In this document: positions 58,317 to 64,000 of the stretch, one piece after another
How positions within the stretch are numbered: the stretch's first letter is position 1
Layout of the letters: every line of letters starts with the position of its first letter
Assembly: GCA_027943335.1 (NCBI GenBank)
Contig: BSBK01000871.1
Span: 1,447,501-1,511,500, forward strand
Origin: Chamaecyparis obtusa
Taxonomy: Eukaryota; Streptophyta; Pinopsida; Cupressales; Cupressaceae
Length of the DNA stretch: 64,000 nt
Direction of reading: 5' to 3'
Program-made: the position numbers and the translations under genes
Notes under the pieces: model-generated
The model's database searches: none
Told to the model about the DNA's origin: nothing
What the model saw: the letters and a program-made list of their open reading frames with translations, nothing else

Positions 58317-58434
58317 GGAAGATAAGGATTGGGAGATGAAAGGATTGGGGAGATGGGAAGATGAGTTGGAATACTAGGATTATGGATTGGGAGGAAGATA
58401 AGGATTGGGAGATGAAAGGATTGGAGAGATGGGA
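58317..58434. repeat. ~42-bp direct repeat, 76 bp apart
   Basis: GGAAGATAAGGATTGGGAGA begins at 58317 and again at 58393, and the match continues ~22 bp further through GATGAAAGGATTGG. Part of the GGAT-rich minisatellite-like tract. Confidence 0.75.
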
Positions 58435-60242
58435 ATATGGATGTGATAAATTCTCCAAGGAATATGTCATTAATGAATAAGATTCCCCCACTTAGGATAG
58501 TTCACATAGTTGGAGGCATTAGGAGGGGGTATGATAGGATGGAAGACAAGATGACAAGAGGATGAGGAACGTAGATGGAATCTAGGATGAGGAGTGGATG
58601 AGGGAGGTGGATGGTAGATGGTATGACATGAAGGATGGATGGGTAGAGGATAGATGGGTGAAAGACAAGATGATAGGAAGGATATATGGATAGAGGATAG
58701 GTTGATGAAAGCTATGACAAGGAAAATAGATGTCAAGAAAGTTCCCAAAAGTATGTTTATTTCATGGTGACTTGTATTTTTCTATCAAGATTCGAAGGAG
58801 GATGGTGGAGGAAAAGTGGATAAGATATGAGGGGTATGAGAGGAAAATAGGATGGAGGAAGTGTTGGATAGGATGTGCTAGAAGGAATTGCCCCCAATTG
58901 CGGAGAGGAACTAGATGAAGGGATTACACATGATGCACATTTGCCAGGTTTTCATCATGGTACTTGTCCAAGGTACTTGTTTGCCAAGTTTTCACCATTG
59001 GATGAATGTTTTTCTTTTCTTTTTCTTTTTTTGGATATTTATATTGATTTTTTGACTCTTTGACTGACTGGATATTGGTATAGCTTTATTAGGATGGATG
59101 GATTATGCAAATACATGGATGAGATGGTTGAGATGGGGTATATGTGTGGGGTGGGGGATATGGTGGTAGAAAGTGTTTGGGTGGAATGATGGAAAATGAG
59201 TGTGATAAGGAGATGCTATCAAGATCAAAATTGACACATATTGTGAGGTGGGTGGATGAAGGGGATGGGATGTGGAGGGTACATGTGGATATGATGGAGG
59301 ATTTATGATAGGAAATATTGGGACATAAGGACCCAAAATTGATTTAGGAGATGGAGAGGAGGAATGAGTAGCTAGTAGATTAGAAACTTTGGATGCCATT
59401 GTGAATGGTTCTTTTAGATGCATTGCATCTTTTTTCTTTGTGATCCACATAGTTTTTTATTTTTCTTTGGTGGGCCTTTGAGGCCTTTGGGACATAGTGT
59501 ATTTATTGATTGTATTTTTCTTGTCTTGAGCATGTTGTTTGGAGTGGACATGTAAATATGTGGGTATTCATGGATAGTTATCTATATGCATTTTTGAGTT
59601 GGCATCCAAATTACTATGGGAAGAACTAAAATTATCATGAGAAGTTGTATGATATGGAGAAGATATGGATGGAGAGATGGAGGGATATTGGAAGATAGGA
59701 TATGTGGGAATGTTCCTTTGTTGATCCTAACTTGGAATGTAAGGTGTGAAAATTTTATGGTGGGTACTAGGGATATGGGATTAGTGGATGAAGGGTTGAG
59801 TAGGATAACATGGGGATCAATATTTTGGGACATAAGGGCCCAAAATGTATTTGGTATGTGGTGGATAAGTGATGGTAGATTTTGGGATATAGGGACCCAA
59901 AGTGGATTTAGAGGATGATGGGGGAATGTGACAGGTCATTTTGGATTGTAATGATGGAGGAGGAGGAATGACATTGTATGTTTTGGAGGGACGATGAGAA
60001 TATACAATGGTGTTTTTGGAAGGATTCTTGAATTTGGATTTAGTTGTACCAACATTTCTGGAGGAATTGTCTTCATGTGTGTGACCAATACCACATGATC
60101 ATTTTATTTTATTTTTGTCCTGGATGGGGTCCAAAGTTCCTTGTTCATGAGAGCCTAAGCCTTTACCTTGATAATTCCATTTTTGAGTATTTTATCCAAG
60201 AAGGGATACTTCTTACTTGGGGAATAGCATAAATATCCAGTA

Positions 60243-61745
60243 TTAGGTGTTGTGGTAGAATGTATGAAACTTTTTTTTTCTTGCTTCAAGTGGGCCTCCA
60301 TTGAAAAATGAAAGTGGACCAAGGGGATAGAGTGATGGTGGTGGAATAGGTGTTAGAGGATCACGTAGTGGAGAGGATAGGATGATATGATCTTGACTGG
60401 GATTGGGGGATGGTGATGGATCTTGAAACAAAGGAGTGGATGGGAGCATTGGATTGTGTAATAGAGGAAGTAAAAGGGAAGGATCTTGATTTAGGCCAAT
60501 GGATACTTCAACATGATTTTGGACAATATCTTGACATGATTGGATTGGTGTGGATGGTGCAATGGGGGATGTATGGATGGACTCTTTAGATGGAGTGGAT
60601 AGAAGGATAGGAAGTTCTACAATTGTGATGGAGGGAAGAAGGGTGGACTCATGAGGTTCTTTAGATGTGATTTGGATAATGCTAGGAGGAGAAGATGTAG
60701 ATGGAATTTGGATAGATTCAATGGATGGAAAGGACTTGATAATGCTAGAAGATGGAAGAGGATTAATAAGTGGGGTAGATGGAAGAAGGATAATAGGTGT
60801 GGGTGATGGAGAAGGAATGATGGATGTGGGAGGTGAATGGTCATCATCATTGGTGACTTCATATGTGGGAGGGAGAGGACATGAATCCTCAACTTGAGAA
60901 GAGGGATTTTTTGTTGGCTTCTTTGTGAAAATCCTTGGAGACTTTCATGATGGAGGTTGAGGTGAAGGATTAAAATGTGTAGATGGTGGGTAGCTAATAT
61001 AGTCCAAATATGAAGGGGTGGTGGATTGTGAACTTGGTTGAGTGGATGACAGTGTAGAAGAGGGGGTGGAGGATGACATGACTAGATAGTTCACATAAGT
61101 AGGTATGGAGGTGAGTTGTTAACTGGATTGACTAACTAATGGGGTAGGGGTGATGGATTGAGGTATGAGATATGAAGTGGATCGAGGGATGCATGTTTCT
61201 TATGGAAGGGGATTTGTGGTAATGTAGGTAGGAATGGAAGATGGTGGATTGATATAGGATGGAGGAGATGGAGGAGAGAGATAGCATATAGTGGATGGTG
61301 GACTAGCAATAACATAGGGATTATGGTGATGGATTGGAAGACTAGTATCATGGATTTGAAAGTGGGTTGGAGGATAAGGAGATGATGGACTTGGATTAGG
61401 GATGTAGCTAGTAGTGTTTTTGTGGAAAGGTGGTGTTTGGCATATGACCATGGAAGAAGATGGAGGAATGAATGATGTATGTGAGGGATAAGTGGTTATG
61501 TCATATGAAGAAGGTGTGGATGAATACGATAGTGGATTTCCCTTGTCAAAGGTATGATAAGGAATACTATAGGGTATGTACAAACAAATGATGGGGTATT
61601 TTGGAGAAATGATTAGATTTTGGAGGGTTCTTGGAACAAGCTTGCTAAGATTTTCAAAGTATTCATTGTGATTAAAAGGACTATAATCATCATTGGAATA
61701 GGATAAGGTGGGATGACCAAACTCATCATAAAAGTATTGGGACAT
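60243..61745 (-). pseudogene. decayed Pro/Ser-rich reading frame of the LTR-X element
   Basis: From ATG at 61745 (MSQYFYDEFGHPTLSYSNDD) the first 181 codons are open to a TAA at 61200. The same frame, with a few further stops, stays readable as a Pro/Ser/Thr-rich protein (SSQVEDSCPLPPTYEVTNDD near 60900) to a final stretch open at 60449-60243 (PPSLYPLGPLSFFNGGPLEA). That gives ~500 codons in one frame. I recognise no domain. Low-complexity composition can keep frames open by chance, but the Tyr/Asp/Asn-rich start and a sustained single frame make a real ancestral gene plausible. Confidence 0.45.
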
Positions 61746-64000
61746 GTTGACTTGCGGATGAGTTGGATGGGAATGAAGGACGAAAGCTTAGGTTAGCATG
61801 ATCAATAAGCTCAGGATAGGAGGAAAGACTAATGTCAAAGAAGATGGAAAGGAAATGAGGGATGACCAAGATGACTCCGCTAGCCTAGGATATGGGGAGG
61901 AAAGGAGTACAATACTAGAAGGAAGAGATGCAAGATGATAGAAAGACCATGTATTATGAGACTAGGATGATAGGATTATGGAGACTTGGGTGATTTTTGG
62001 ACTAGAGAATTGGACTAACATGGAAAAGGATTTGAGTGTAGAACTCTTCATTTTTGTATGTTCAACATATATTGTCACTAGTTTTGGAACATTGAAAACA
62101 TGCACAAGCAATCTTACCCTAAGGAATTTGTCTTGACTAAAAAACCTTTGCTCATTGACTTAGGCACACATCTGAGATCTAATCAGAATATGGCCACCAT
62201 GAAGCACACAATGGTTGTAGTCATGATGTCATATTATCTAATTCCAAGAACTCAAGGATGGCACAATATGATGAGTATCTTGGTGAGATTACTATTCTCT
62301 TTTCACTAAGATTAGAAAGCCTTTGGGGGTAGATCAAGTAGCCTCTAATTAATAGGTGTCTAGTTAGGTCCATGGTATCCTCCCAATCAGTTTGTATGTG
62401 TGTGACTCAATTAAGAGCCTAGTTGACCATGCTGAAATAGTAGGGATATTCACCTACCTCAAGCTACCATCAACACATATCACCCAAGTTTGAGGAGATG
62501 AATTGAGAGTTTTCTTAGTGCTTTATTTATATACCGATTAGGGAAATACCAATTTGAGTTCATTCTCCAAAGAGGAAGATCTTTTCTCTCTAGACATGCC
62601 TCGCTAGAGTCAAGTAACTAATCCAAACCCTGATCTTCCTCCCAATTTCTGCAAAGGCATGGGGAAAGGGTATGGATTCCACCTAAATCACTTAGATTAA
62701 TAGATTTACAATATTTTGAAACAAAACCCCTAACAACACATCATAGAGAGTTCATTTCCAAGATTGATTTTTAAGTGTTCTCTACTCTATGACTCAAAAA
62801 ACACTCATGATTTAGGATGCATAGTTCATTTTTTCCTTTTGAAATAGAAAGTTTTTTAAGAAATTTTGTACAACTTTGCAAATTTTTTATCCTTTGTCAC
62901 TCAAGATTGGATTTTTTATTCTTTTTAGGATCCCAAAATGAAATGTTTGATTTTGAGTTTTGCTTTGATTTATGCACTCAAGATTAGATGTTTTAGAACT
63001 TGAATAAAATGCTTGATTTTGATTTGTTCATTTCTCTTAGTCATTAAATATTATATCTAAGTTCACTTTAAGCCCAAAAAGAGGTTAAGGTGCTTTGATT
63101 TTTTTTGTTCTCTTTTAGTCACTCAAGATTGATTTTTAGGGTTTCCTTTTAGGACTAAAAGGGAGATGTGAAGATTTTGAGATCCTTTTTACCTTTAAGC
63201 ATTTGAGATTTGATGTGATTTGTTTTTAAACCTTGAATTAAATGTGATTTTGATTGTTCATTCTATTAAGCATTCAAGCTTTTGTTTTAGGGTTCGTTTT
63301 AAGACTAAAAGATTGAAGTGTTCCTAGACTACACTTAAGATTTCATACAACTTCTAGGTACTCAATATTTTTATATATTGTTAATTTTAAACCCTAAATC
63401 TAAGTGTGAAGATTCAAGTTGTTCATTTTATGATTGATTTTGATTGATTTTGTAATTTTAGTGAACATGTGCAGATTCTCCTTAATAAAAGTTGTCTTTG
63501 TTCCTAAACAACAAGATGAGGTTAGTAGGTCTTAGGACCTTGATGCTTTTGTCAAACAAGCTATTCTTCAAGGATGAACTGAAAAAATAAAGTTAGACCC
63601 TACAATTTTGGGGATTAGGAACAATATGGAGCCCAAATGATGCAAGGGAGGATAGGGAGAGGGGCCAAAGGCACACCCTAACTAGATCCACCTTGCAGAG
63701 ATCACACAAGTGAGAGAGATAATGTAGATAACTTTCATATATTTACTTCAATTTGATTCATATATGTCAGGTTGTAAGGCCTTCCAAGTTATGGCTAAAT
63801 ATTACAATCAAGTACAGAAGTCATCCAACATGTGAGGATCTGAAACAATCTCCAAATTTCTCTCTTCTATCTTCTAACTGAACTGACTCCCTAAACTACA
63901 ACCAAATACTCTATTATATAGAAGATGCTATCAAACAATTTGGCCTTCAGATCCACCACCAATAGAAGGAATGACCAGATCTAGGTCTACATGCTTCCCA
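61746..64000. other. AT-rich sequence, no gene recognised; degenerate repeats near the end
   Basis: No protein motif on either strand. From about 62897 to 63320 a loosely repeated block (CACTCAAGATTG, then TTTTAGGACTAAAAG or a variant, then TTTGATTTTGA) recurs at about 62897, 63041, 63119 and 63270. The rest may be leader sequence of the LTR-X element or flanking DNA. No LTR-X partner LTR is seen before the window ends. Confidence 0.4.

Larger units (their letters stand above)
56476..60242 (-). other. purine-rich, low-complexity interior of the LTR-X element
   Basis: About 3.8 kb in which the plus strand is dominated by GGATGG, GATGAGG and AAGGATTGGGAGATG words. Several minus-strand frames of 60-115 codons rich in Ser, Pro, His and Ile are open by composition. 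None shows a protein domain. Internal short repeats are listed separately. I read it as the decayed 3' interior of the element whose 3' LTR is LTR-X. Confidence 0.45.

Noticed and set aside
57843..59450. Minus-strand frames of 60-115 codons rich in Ser, Pro, His and Ile
   Set aside because: They arise from GGATGG-type low-complexity DNA that is stop-poor on the complementary strand. No start context, domain or continuity supports a protein, unlike the 61745-60243 frame.
1..64000. An integrated plant pararetrovirus or other viral genome
   Set aside because: No coat, movement or viral RT motifs are seen. All recognisable polymerase and integrase motifs are of Copia or Ty3 retrotransposon type in LTR-bounded elements.

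Overview
The window is intergenic DNA from a large, repeat-bloated plant nuclear genome. I see no intact host gene. Almost everything recognisable is LTR retrotransposon sequence: Copia and Ty3 proteins with plant-type motifs, tRNA-iMet-like primer sites, 5-bp target duplications, nested insertions and old decayed copies. A gymnosperm (conifer-like) or similarly large seed-plant genome is my best inference; the sequence does not prove the lineage.

Layout. 1-2271: AT-rich DNA without a recognisable gene. 2277-9814: a complete but dead Copia element (+) with 1.3-kb LTRs and TSD TTACC; its gag carries a ~600-bp foreign insertion and pol has stops and a deletion. 9820-16384: a junkyard of fragments: a Copia RT remnant (-), the integrase-chromodomain end of a chromovirus (-), an internally deleted Copia (-), and several copies of a very small TRIM (138-bp LTR, 59-bp interior), some inverted and some in tandem.

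16385-38206: array 1, a minus-strand LTR-interior-LTR-interior-LTR array with LTRs of about 5-6 kb and interiors of only 2.4-3.0 kb. The interiors code for a gag followed by a long acidic region, with no PR, RT or integrase. Every LTR carries the same antisense fragment of an importin-alpha gene with its splice acceptor. LTR1 also holds a 1,050-bp Harbinger-like DNA element whose empty site survives in the other two LTRs.

38463-48287: array 2, a second LTR-interior-LTR-interior-LTR array (-) from an unrelated family: three 1.77-kb LTRs, two 2,255-bp interiors, one TSD (GGTTG). The only coding potential is a 537-codon reading frame I do not recognise. 48619-56262: a single 7.6-kb non-autonomous Ty3-type element (+) with gag and a protease-like domain but no RT or integrase (TSD ATAAT).

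Arrays 1 and 2 and the 7.6-kb element all appear to sit inside one older minus-strand LTR, called LTR-X here, which starts at 56475 and is seen in pieces at 56268-56475, 48293-48613, 38212-38457 and probably below 16380. Its interior seems to run to the right: purine-rich repeats and a decayed Pro/Ser-rich reading frame (61745-60243, -), then unrecognised AT-rich DNA to 64000.

How they work together: the three families nested in LTR-X lack reverse transcriptase and integrase, so they must have been moved by enzymes supplied in trans. The most notable signals are two independent tandem LTR arrays in one nest, an unknown 537-codon reading frame kept at identical length in two copies, importin-alpha capture inside giant LTRs, and a minimal TRIM that shares an exact LTR/interior junction with a Copia LTR.
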